64,000 nucleotides of DNA from Paenarthrobacter nicotinovorans (GTDB taxonomy: Bacteria > Actinomycetota > Actinomycetes > Actinomycetales > Micrococcaceae): NCBI RefSeq assembly GCF_021919345.1, contig NZ_CP089293.1:992001-1056000 (forward strand). The letters are read 5' to 3'. Position 1 is the first letter of the stretch. Every line of letters starts with the position of its first letter. Shown here one piece after another: positions 53,538 through 61,182 of this stretch. The position numbers and the translations under genes are program-made. A model generated the notes under the pieces. It was given only the letters and a program-made list of their open reading frames with translations, did no database searches and was not told where the DNA came from.

Positions 53538-55598
53538 ATGGCTACAGCAGCACCACAACATCCGCAGGCGGTGGACGCCGCAGCCAAGGCTGCCGCGCCC
53601 ATGACCCACCGTCAGATCATGGAAGCCCTGACCGGCCTCCTCGCGGCCTTCTTCACGGCGATCCTCAGCAGCACCATCGTCGCCAACGCACTTCCCACCA
53701 TCATGTCCGAGCTCAAGGGCACCCAGACCGACTTCGCCTGGGTCATCACGGCCGCCCTGCTGGCGAACGCGGCCACCACGCCCATCTGGGGCAAGCTCGC
53801 GGACCTCTTCGACAAGAAGCTCCTGGTCCAGCTGAGCATCATCATCTTCGTGGCCGGCTCGGTCATGGCGGGCCTGTCCGAAACCATCCCGCTCCTGCTG
53901 ACCGCGCGCGTTATCCAGGGCATCGCCATGGGTGGCCTCACGGCCCTGGCACAGGCGATCATCGGATCCATGATTCCGCCCCGCGACCGCGGCAAGTACT
54001 CCGGTTACATGGGTGCCGTCATGGCTGTCGGCACGGCCGGCGGCCCGTTGCTGGGTGGCTTCATCGTGGATAGCCCGCTCGGCTGGCGCTGGACGTTCTT
54101 CGTCTGCGTGCCACTGGCCGTCGTCGCGCTGATCCTGCTCCAGATCACCCTGAAGATCGAGCACATCAAGCGGCCCGCCAAGATCGACTGGCTCGGTTCC
54201 ATCCTGCTGACCTCCGGCGTGAGCCTGCTCCTGATCTGGGTCTCCTTTGCCGGCAACCCGGAGTACTACGACTGGGTCTCGTGGCAGTCGGCACTCATGG
54301 TCGGCGGCGGCGTAGCACTCCTTGCGCTCCTGGTGTTCGTCGAAACCAAGGTTGCCCAGCCGATCATTCCGCTCAAGATCATCTCCGAGCGCACCACGGC
54401 GCTGGCCATCGTTGCGTCCGTTGCGGTTGGTATCGCCATGTTCGGCTCCTCCACGTTCCTGGGACAGTACTTCCAGGTAGCCCGTGGAGCCACACCCACC
54501 GAGGCCGGCCTGCTGACGCTGCCCATGATCGCCGGAAACCTCATCGGTTCGGTGGCATCGGGCATCCTGATCAGCCGCTTCGGCAAGTGGAAGAGGTTCC
54601 TGATTGCAGGCTCCGTTCTCCTTATCGGCGGGCTTGCCTTTGCAGGAACCATGGACCACACCACCGAACTCTGGATCGTGGCCATCTACACAGGCGTGTT
54701 CGGCCTGGGCCTGGGCATGCTGATGCAGAACCTGGTGCTGGCCGTACAGAACACCGTTCAGGCAAAGGACATCGGCACGGCGAGTGCGTCGGTGGCATTC
54801 TTCCGCTCGGTGGGTGGCGCGATCGGCGTCTCCGTTCTTGGCGCCATCATGTCCAACCACGTGAAGGACCTGGCGGTTGAAGGCATGGCTGCCGCCGGCA
54901 TCCCCGTCCAGGGCGGCGCTTCAGGCGCCAGCATGGACCTGGCGGATATGCCCGCTCCCATCGCAGACATCATGCGTGCCGCCTACGGTGACGCGACTGC
55001 ACAGATCTTCCTGATCTCCGCGATCATCAGCGTGGTGGCCCTCCTGGCAGTCCTCTTCATCAAGGAACGCCCGTTGCGCCGCACCGTTGATGCCGCACCG
55101 GAAAAGGAACTCGTGGCCACGGCCTCGGGAGAAGCCGGCATGTCGCTGGACACTGCGTCCATGGACGCGGTGAAGACCGGCGACAGGGTGAAGACCGACG
55201 ACGCCGCGAGCCCCGTGGGTGCCCGTCGTCCCCTTCCGGGGGCCGGGCGTGAGGTACGGCCGGAGGATTCCGGTTCCGACCTCGACCTTGAGTTCGCCCG
55301 CATCCTGACCCAGGAACGGCCCTCAGCTACGGCCGACGTCAAGGAAGTACAGGAGCAACTGACACGCACGCAGTACGTCCTGGCCGAACAGCAGTTGCAG
55401 CTTAGCCGTGCCAACGTGGAACTGCAGGCCCGCTTGCGGGATCAGCAGACCATCGCGGAACAGCAGACCCGCACCGCTGAGGAACTTGCCGCGATCCGTA
55501 AGGAACTCAAGCGCGAACGCAGGCAGCAGGAACGTATGGCGTTGCTTCTGCTCCAGGGTGTTGAAGCCCGCCAGGAACACGGCAAGCACGCAGGCTGA
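53538..55598 (+). CDS. DHA2-family MFS multidrug exporter with coiled-coil tail
   Basis: The 686-residue protein has a 14-helix EmrB/QacA-like core (about residues 25-515, with the motif GKLADLFDKK, ARVIQGIAMGGL and GLGLGMLMQNLVLAVQN). A C-terminal cytoplasmic extension of about 165 residues ends in a strong coiled coil (about 595-680, VKEVQEQLTRTQYVLAEQQL and similar heptads rich in Gln, Arg, Glu). Most family members end soon after the last helix, so the tail is unusual. Co-transcribed with marR. Confidence 0.9.
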   Translation: MATAAPQHPQAVDAAAKAAAPMTHRQIMEALTGLLAAFFTAILSSTIVANALPTIMSELKGTQTDFAWVITAALLANAATTPIWGKLADLFDKKLLVQLSIIIFVAGSVMAGLSETIPLLLTARVIQGIAMGGLTALAQAIIGSMIPPRDRGKYSGYMGAVMAVGTAGGPLLGGFIVDSPLGWRWTFFVCVPLAVVALILLQITLKIEHIKRPAKIDWLGSILLTSGVSLLLIWVSFAGNPEYYDWVSWQSALMVGGGVALLALLVFVETKVAQPIIPLKIISERTTALAIVASVAVGIAMFGSSTFLGQYFQVARGATPTEAGLLTLPMIAGNLIGSVASGILISRFGKWKRFLIAGSVLLIGGLAFAGTMDHTTELWIVAIYTGVFGLGLGMLMQNLVLAVQNTVQAKDIGTASASVAFFRSVGGAIGVSVLGAIMSNHVKDLAVEGMAAAGIPVQGGASGASMDLADMPAPIADIMRAAYGDATAQIFLISAIISVVALLAVLFIKERPLRRTVDAAPEKELVATASGEAGMSLDTASMDAVKTGDRVKTDDAASPVGARRPLPGAGREVRPEDSGSDLDLEFARILTQERPSATADVKEVQEQLTRTQYVLAEQQLQLSRANVELQARLRDQQTIAEQQTRTAEELAAIRKELKRERRQQERMALLLLQGVEARQEHGKHAG

Positions 55599-55667
55599 AA
55601 GGCACTGACCCCACCCGGTTCGGGATTCCGGGCCCGCAAGGGCGGCTGCAGCGAAACATGAGCAGCT

Positions 55668-55715
55668 GACAGGTCCGGCGAACGGGGCCCGGGACAGGTC
55701 CAGCGAACAGGGCCG
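55668..55715. repeat. 25-bp imperfect tandem repeat
   Basis: Two copies starting GACAGGTCC(G/A)GCGAAC lie at 55668-55692 and 55693-55715, just before the terminator. Confidence 0.7.
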
Positions 55716-55733
55716 AAAACGGCGGCAGGACTG

Positions 55734-55765
55734 AAAGCGCCGGCTGGGATTCCAGCCGGCGCTTT
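55734..55765 (+). terminator. Terminator after the MFS pump gene
   Basis: AAAGCGCCGGCTGG (55734-55747) pairs perfectly with CCAGCCGGCGCTTT (55752-55765) around a GATT loop, a 14-bp stem with A- and T-runs at the ends. Confidence 0.85.
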
Positions 55766-55956
55766 GCTGTGTTCCGGCAACCTTCTGCCGCTGGGGGGTA
55801 TGCACGACACGGCAGATACTCCGCTGGGATGATCTTTTCCCGAAGTTGTTTCGCCAGGGCAACGGATTTCGTAGAGTGGGGAGGCTAATACTGTCGGCCT
55901 CTGCTGCCAAACTTCTTTTCATCACATTCACGCACTCTTTCTAAGGACCCGTGGGC

Positions 55957-57690
55957 ATGCTTGTCACCCTTATACGGCGCTACTCAAAGCCGTATTTGCC
56001 GCAGATTGTGGCCGTGCTGTTTTTTCAGCTGGCGTCCACCATCGCCACGCTCTACCTCCCCAGCCTGAACGCCAAAATCATCGATGAGGGAGTTTCCCGC
56101 GGCGACACTGATTTCATCTGGCAGACCGGTGCGCTCATGCTCGCTGTCGCCCTGGGACAGGTGCTTTCCGCCATCATCGCCGTGTACTTCGGTGCCCGCG
56201 TGTCCATGGCCATCGGCCGCGACCTGCGCCGCAGCGTGTTCCGCCAGGTCAGCAGCTTCTCCGCCCAGGACGTCAACCGCTTTGGCGCCCCTACCTTGAT
56301 CACCCGCGGCACCAACGATGTCCAGCAGGTCCAGATGCTCGTCCTGATGGGCCTGAACTTCATGGTCTCCACGCCCATCATGTGCGTTGGCGGCATCATC
56401 ATGGCCCTCCGTGAGGACCTCAGCCTTTCCTGGCTCGTCTGGGTTTCGGTCCCTGTCCTGGTGGCAGTGGTTGGCTATCTCGTTGTCCGGCTCATGCCGC
56501 TTTTCCGTTCCATGCAGACCAAGATCGATGCCATCAACGGCGTCCTGCGCGAGCAGATCATCGGCATCCGGGTTGTCCGCGCCTTCGTTCGCGAACCCCA
56601 CGAGGCCAAGCGTTTCGGCGATGCCAACCAGGACCTCACGGCCGTGTCCGTGAAGATCGGCAACCTCTTTGTCCTGATGTTCCCGGCGATCGGCATGATC
56701 CTGCACCTTTCCACTGCGGCGGTGCTCTGGTTCGGCGGGCAGCGGGTCGATTCCGGTGACATGCAGGTGGGTGCCCTCACGGCCTTCCTGCAATACCTCC
56801 TGCAGATCCTCATGGCCGTCATGATGGGAACCTTCATGGCCATGATGATTCCGCGCGCCTCCGTCTGTGCAGACCGCATTGGCGAGGTCCTGGACGTTGA
56901 GCCGTCCATCCACAACCCCTCCTCGCCGGTAGTGCCGGCCGAAAAGAAGGGACGCGTCGAATTCCGGGACGTCACCTTCAAGTACCCTGGTGCTGAAGCA
57001 CCTGTCTTGAGCAACATCTCCTTCACGGCGGAGCCGGGCAAGACCCTCGCCATCATCGGATCCACCGGTGCGGGCAAGACCACCCTGGTCTCCCTGCTGC
57101 CGCGCCTTTATGACGTCGCCTCCGGTGAGGTTCTGCTCGACGGCGTTCCTGTCACCGAGATGGATGCCTCTGAAATCACCAGTCGTGTATCGGCGGTACC
57201 CCAGAAGCCGTACCTGTTCTCCGGAACCATCGAGCACAACCTGCGCTTTGGGAAGCCCGATGCCACGGATGAGGAACTGTGGGACGCGCTGGAAACCGCG
57301 CAGGCCAAGGGTTTCGTGGAGGAGAAGTCCTCCGGCCTCAACCGGCGCATCGCCCAGGGCGGTACCAACGTCTCCGGTGGACAGCGCCAGCGGCTTTCCA
57401 TCGCCCGGGCTTTGGTGACCAAGCCGAACGTGTACTTGTTTGACGATTCCTTCTCGGCACTGGACGTGGCTACCGACGCCCGGCTCCGGAAGGCCCTGAA
57501 GGGGAAGACCAAGGATGCCACGGTCATCATCGTGGCCCAGCGTGTCTCCACCATTGCCGATGCTGACGAAATCCTTGTCCTGGACAACGGCCGCATCGTT
57601 GACCGGGGAACGCATGACGAACTGCTGGAGACGTCACCGACGTACCAGGAAATCGTCGAATCCCAGCTGAGTGTGGAGGAAGTGGCATGA
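55957..57690 (+). CDS. ABC exporter half-transporter, degenerate nucleotide site
   Basis: The 577-residue protein has a six-helix exporter domain (about 1-310) and an ABC domain (about 330-577) with Walker A GSTGAGKTT (about 367) and signature VSGGQRQRLSIARAL. Walker B reads VYLFDDSFSALD with Asp in place of the catalytic Glu, and the switch region reads VAQRVSTI with Gln in place of His. These are marks of the degenerate half of a heterodimeric exporter. ATG 55957 is preferred since AAGGA is 9 bases upstream; GTG 55951 would be too close. It overlaps the partner gene by 4 bp. Confidence 0.92.
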   Translation: MLVTLIRRYSKPYLPQIVAVLFFQLASTIATLYLPSLNAKIIDEGVSRGDTDFIWQTGALMLAVALGQVLSAIIAVYFGARVSMAIGRDLRRSVFRQVSSFSAQDVNRFGAPTLITRGTNDVQQVQMLVLMGLNFMVSTPIMCVGGIIMALREDLSLSWLVWVSVPVLVAVVGYLVVRLMPLFRSMQTKIDAINGVLREQIIGIRVVRAFVREPHEAKRFGDANQDLTAVSVKIGNLFVLMFPAIGMILHLSTAAVLWFGGQRVDSGDMQVGALTAFLQYLLQILMAVMMGTFMAMMIPRASVCADRIGEVLDVEPSIHNPSSPVVPAEKKGRVEFRDVTFKYPGAEAPVLSNISFTAEPGKTLAIIGSTGAGKTTLVSLLPRLYDVASGEVLLDGVPVTEMDASEITSRVSAVPQKPYLFSGTIEHNLRFGKPDATDEELWDALETAQAKGFVEEKSSGLNRRIAQGGTNVSGGQRQRLSIARALVTKPNVYLFDDSFSALDVATDARLRKALKGKTKDATVIIVAQRVSTIADADEILVLDNGRIVDRGTHDELLETSPTYQEIVESQLSVEEVA

Positions 57691-59765
57691 GCGAGCAGAA
57701 CCAGCAGAAGAAGCGTGGCTGGGCTGCCAAGGCCGAAGCCGCGAAAGATGCCAAGGCAACCGCTGCGGCAGAGGTTGCAACGGAAGCACTGGACGACGAC
57801 GACTTCGTTGAGGAGGAGTACGTCCCCTCGGAGGCCGATGGCGGCATGTTCGGGGATGTGCCCGCAAAGAAGGCCAAGGAATTTTGGCCTTCCGCCAAGC
57901 GGCTCATGGGCTTGCTGAAGCCCGAACGCATCGGTGTGTTCATCGTGATCGGCCTCGTGATCGTTTCCGTGGTCCTCAACGTGATCGCACCCAAGGTTCT
58001 GGGCAGTGCCATGGATGTCATCTTCGGCGGTGTGATGGGCAAGCAGATTCCGCCCGGGGTATCGCAGGAACAGTTCGTTGAGCTCATGCGGCAGCAGGGC
58101 CAGGGGAACTTTGCCGACATGGTCTCCAAGATGGAACTCACCAACGGGATCGACTTCTCCAAGCTGACGTTCCTGATCTCGATAGTGCTGCTCATGTACT
58201 TCGTGGCCAACATCTTCCTGTGGGCGCAGGGCTGGTTGCTCAACAGGATCGTCATGCGGGTCATCAAGAAACTGCGCAACGATGTCCAGGCCAAGCTCAA
58301 CCGCCTGCCGCTGAACTACTTCGACACCCGCCAGCGCGGCGACATCCTGTCCCGCGTGACCAACGACGTCGACAACGTCCAGCAGGGCCTCCAGCAGGCG
58401 TTCTCCCAATTGGTCAGCTCTGTCCTCACTGTCCTGGGCATTACGGTCATGATGTTCATCGTGTCCTGGGAGCTGGCGCTTATCGCGTTGATCGCACTGC
58501 CGCTTTCCGGTGTTGTTGCCGGGGTCATCGGTGCCCGCAGCCAGAAGCTCTTCGCTGCGCAGTGGAAGAACACCGGCGCGTTGAACGGGCAGATCGAGGA
58601 GTCGTTCTCCGGCCATGACCTGGTCAAGGTATTCGGCCGCGACGCCGACATGCTGACGCGCTTCGACGAGAAGAACGAGGAACTTTACAAGGCATCTTTC
58701 GGTGCACAGTTCGTCTCAGGCGTGATCTTCCCGGCCATGAACTTCGTCTCTTACCTGTCCTATGTCGGGATCGCCGTGGTGGGTGGCCTGCGGGTTGCTT
58801 CGGGTTCCATGAGCCTGGGCGACGCCACTGCCTTCATCCAGTACTCACGCGAGTTCACGCAGCCGCTGGGCCAGATCGCCGGCATGGCCAACATGCTGCA
58901 GTCCGGCGTCGCCTCCGCTGAGCGTGTCTTCGAATTCCTGGACGCTGATGAAGAGGTCGAAGAGAACGGTACGCGCCACCTTCCGGCAAAGACTGACGGC
59001 CATGTTGAGTTCGAGCATGTCTCGTTCAGCTACGTGGAGGACAAGCCACTCATTGAGGATCTTTCCTTCAGTGCCGAGCCGGGCCACACTGTGGCCATTG
59101 TTGGGCCCACAGGAGCCGGCAAGACCACCCTGGTGAACTTGGTGATGCGTTTCTACGAGCTCAATTCCGGCCGCATCACCCTGGACGGCGTGGACATCAA
59201 GGACCTCACTCGTTCCGAGCTCAGGTCAAAGGTGGGCATGGTGCTGCAGGACGCCTGGCTCTTTGGCGGGACCATCTACGACAACATCAAGTACGGCAAG
59301 CTGGATGCCACGGAAGAGCAGATCATGGAAGCGGCGAAGGCCACGTACGTGGACCGCTTTGTCCGTGCCCTGCCGGATGGCTACCAGACGATCATCGATG
59401 AAGAAGGCAACAATGTCAGCGCCGGTGAGAAGCAGCTCATCACCATCGCCCGCGCATTCGTGTCCGATCCTTCCTTGCTGATCCTGGACGAAGCCACCAG
59501 CTCGGTGGACACCCGTACGGAACTGCTGCTGCAGAAGGCCATGGCAGCGCTCCGGACGGACCGGACCAGCTTCGTCATCGCCCACCGCCTGTCCACCATC
59601 CGCGACGCCGATACCATCCTGGTGATGGAAAACGGCCAGATCGTGGAGCAGGGTAACCACACCCAGCTCCTCGCCCTCGAAGGCGCCTACTACCGCTTGT
59701 ACATGTCCCAGTTCGCTGGCGGGGAAGAGACTGCGGTGGATGATTCGACGGCGGTGCACAGCTGA
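57687..59765 (+). CDS. ABC exporter half-transporter, catalytic partner
   Basis: The 692-residue protein has an N-terminal alanine- and acid-rich extension (1-70), a six-helix exporter domain (about 80-430) and an ABC domain (about 450-690). Walker A GPTGAGKTT, Walker B LILDEATSSVDT and switch IAHRLSTI are canonical. The signature is altered to VSAGEKQLITIARAF, which would face the degenerate Walker site of the partner. The pair should form one asymmetric exporter for lipids or drugs, like LmrCD or TM287/288. Starts inside the partner stop (ATGA). Confidence 0.93.
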   Translation: MSEQNQQKKRGWAAKAEAAKDAKATAAAEVATEALDDDDFVEEEYVPSEADGGMFGDVPAKKAKEFWPSAKRLMGLLKPERIGVFIVIGLVIVSVVLNVIAPKVLGSAMDVIFGGVMGKQIPPGVSQEQFVELMRQQGQGNFADMVSKMELTNGIDFSKLTFLISIVLLMYFVANIFLWAQGWLLNRIVMRVIKKLRNDVQAKLNRLPLNYFDTRQRGDILSRVTNDVDNVQQGLQQAFSQLVSSVLTVLGITVMMFIVSWELALIALIALPLSGVVAGVIGARSQKLFAAQWKNTGALNGQIEESFSGHDLVKVFGRDADMLTRFDEKNEELYKASFGAQFVSGVIFPAMNFVSYLSYVGIAVVGGLRVASGSMSLGDATAFIQYSREFTQPLGQIAGMANMLQSGVASAERVFEFLDADEEVEENGTRHLPAKTDGHVEFEHVSFSYVEDKPLIEDLSFSAEPGHTVAIVGPTGAGKTTLVNLVMRFYELNSGRITLDGVDIKDLTRSELRSKVGMVLQDAWLFGGTIYDNIKYGKLDATEEQIMEAAKATYVDRFVRALPDGYQTIIDEEGNNVSAGEKQLITIARAFVSDPSLLILDEATSSVDTRTELLLQKAMAALRTDRTSFVIAHRLSTIRDADTILVMENGQIVEQGNHTQLLALEGAYYRLYMSQFAGGEETAVDDSTAVHS

Positions 59766-59788
59766 GTACGCAGCAACCGGAGGAGTCC

Positions 59789-60238
59789 GTGGAACCCCGG
59801 CGCATCGAGGTCCTGGTGCCCATGCGCTGGGGTGACATGGACGCTTACGGACATATCAACAATGTCCAGATCGTGCGCATCCTCGAGGAAGCCCGCATCG
59901 CAGCCTTCGGGCCGCCCAGCGGTGCGGGGCTTCCCGGCGTCGAACCACCGGCAGCCCTCTTCAACGACGTTGAGGAGGGCGTCATGACCCTGGTGGTGGA
60001 ACACAGGGTCCGCTACGTCCGGACCCTGGACTATCGCAACATCCCGGCGGTCGTGGAGATCTGGGTGGGCGCCATCAAAGGGGCCAGCTTCGATCTTCAC
60101 TACGTCGTCAAGGATCCCGTGACCCGGGAAGAGTGTGTCAAGGCTACCACCCACCTGGCCTTTGTCGCCGAGGCAACCGGGAGGGTTCTAAGGCTCACGG
60201 CTGCCCAGAAGGAAAAGCTCGAACGCTATAAGGCGTAG
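59789..60238 (+). CDS. Acyl-CoA thioesterase (hotdog fold)
   Basis: The 149-residue protein is of the 4-hydroxybenzoyl-CoA thioesterase/YbgC type with the conserved VPMRWGDMDAYGHINNVQIVRILEEAR near the N-terminus, where the Asp is the likely catalytic residue, and LVVEHRVRYVRTLDYR after it. GTG 59789 follows GGAGGAG; the frame continues upstream to a CTG at 59762 that could also serve. It lies 23 bp after the ABC gene. The acyl-CoA substrate is unknown. Confidence 0.88.
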   Translation: MEPRRIEVLVPMRWGDMDAYGHINNVQIVRILEEARIAAFGPPSGAGLPGVEPPAALFNDVEEGVMTLVVEHRVRYVRTLDYRNIPAVVEIWVGAIKGASFDLHYVVKDPVTREECVKATTHLAFVAEATGRVLRLTAAQKEKLERYKA

Positions 60239-60261
60239 CCAGGACGTTGGCCAATTGCCCG

Positions 60262-60273
60262 TAGAGTTTCACC
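60262..60273 (+). promoter_or_regulatory. Candidate -10 for a leaderless cutC transcript
   Basis: TAGAGT (60262-60267) lies 6 bases before the cutC ATG at 60274 and no ribosome-binding site is seen between them. Confidence 0.45.
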
Positions 60274-61038
60274 ATGAAACTTGAAATCGCTGTGGTCAGC
60301 GCCGCCGGTGCAGGTGTGGCTGCCGCTGAGGGTGCCCATCGCATTGAGCTGTGCAGCAGCCTGGAACTGGGCGGCGTCACACCCAGCCAGGGGTTGCTGG
60401 AAGCCAGCATGGAACACGTCGACGGCCGTTTGGAAATCCATCCACTGATCCGCTCCCGGCCCGGTGATTTCCTGTACTCGGCCTCCGACGTGGATACCAT
60501 GGTGCATGAAATCAGGCATCTGCTGCGCCAAGGAGCAAACGGGGTTGTCATCGGGGCACTCGAACCCAACGGGACAGTCGACGTGCACACCATCCGGCGC
60601 TTGCTGGAATCTGCAAGGGACACCAAGCCGGAGGCACAGCTGACCTTCCACCGGGCCATCGATCAATCGAAGGATCCGTTGGCTGCCCTGGACCAGCTCA
60701 TGGAGCTGGGGTTCACCAGGGTCCTCACGTCGGGGCATGCAGCGACGGCGGGAGTAGGCCTCGGCACGCTCGCCACCATGGTGGAACGCGCCGGAGGTGC
60801 CATCGAGATCATGGCCGGCGGGGGACTGGCCCTGGCAGACATCCCGGCGATGCACGCTGCAGGTTTGAGCGCGGTCCACCTGTCCGCCAAGAAAACCGTC
60901 TCCACGCTCGGCCGAGGAACGATTTCCCTGGGTACCCAGGACGGCAGCGATCCCACGGCCTACACGGTCACGGACCGCGAAACCGTCCGTGCCGCCAAAG
61001 CGAAAATCAACGCCTTGAATCTGGCTAGGCCGAATTAG
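60274..61038 (+). CDS. cutC: CutC-family protein
   Basis: The 254-residue TIM-barrel protein has the family start KLEIAVVSAAGAGVAAAEGAHRIELCSSLELGGVTPSQGLLE and IEIMAGGGLALADIPAMHAAGLSAVHLSAKK. CutC was named for copper homeostasis, but a direct copper role is not established in bacteria. A gap of only 35 bp separates it from the thioesterase gene, yet it seems to have its own promoter. Confidence 0.93.
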   Translation: MKLEIAVVSAAGAGVAAAEGAHRIELCSSLELGGVTPSQGLLEASMEHVDGRLEIHPLIRSRPGDFLYSASDVDTMVHEIRHLLRQGANGVVIGALEPNGTVDVHTIRRLLESARDTKPEAQLTFHRAIDQSKDPLAALDQLMELGFTRVLTSGHAATAGVGLGTLATMVERAGGAIEIMAGGGLALADIPAMHAAGLSAVHLSAKKTVSTLGRGTISLGTQDGSDPTAYTVTDRETVRAAKAKINALNLARPN

Positions 61039-61182
61039 TCCTGCCGTCCAGCCTCTGGCAGGGCAAATCCCAGTGAGTACGCATCGCAATGACCCTTTAC
61101 GATTCCGCGGAACGACCGGATGATGTAAGGATTCACCAACTCGGTGAAGAAGCCCCCGAAGCTACTTCCAGGAGTCCCAGCG

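Larger units (their letters stand above)
55599..55950. other. 352-bp intergenic region with tandem repeat and terminator
   Basis: No gene is seen. It holds a 25-bp imperfect tandem repeat, a strong terminator and the promoter region of the ABC exporter, where TAATAC near 55886 is a possible -10 element; a -35 is not clear. Confidence 0.6.
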
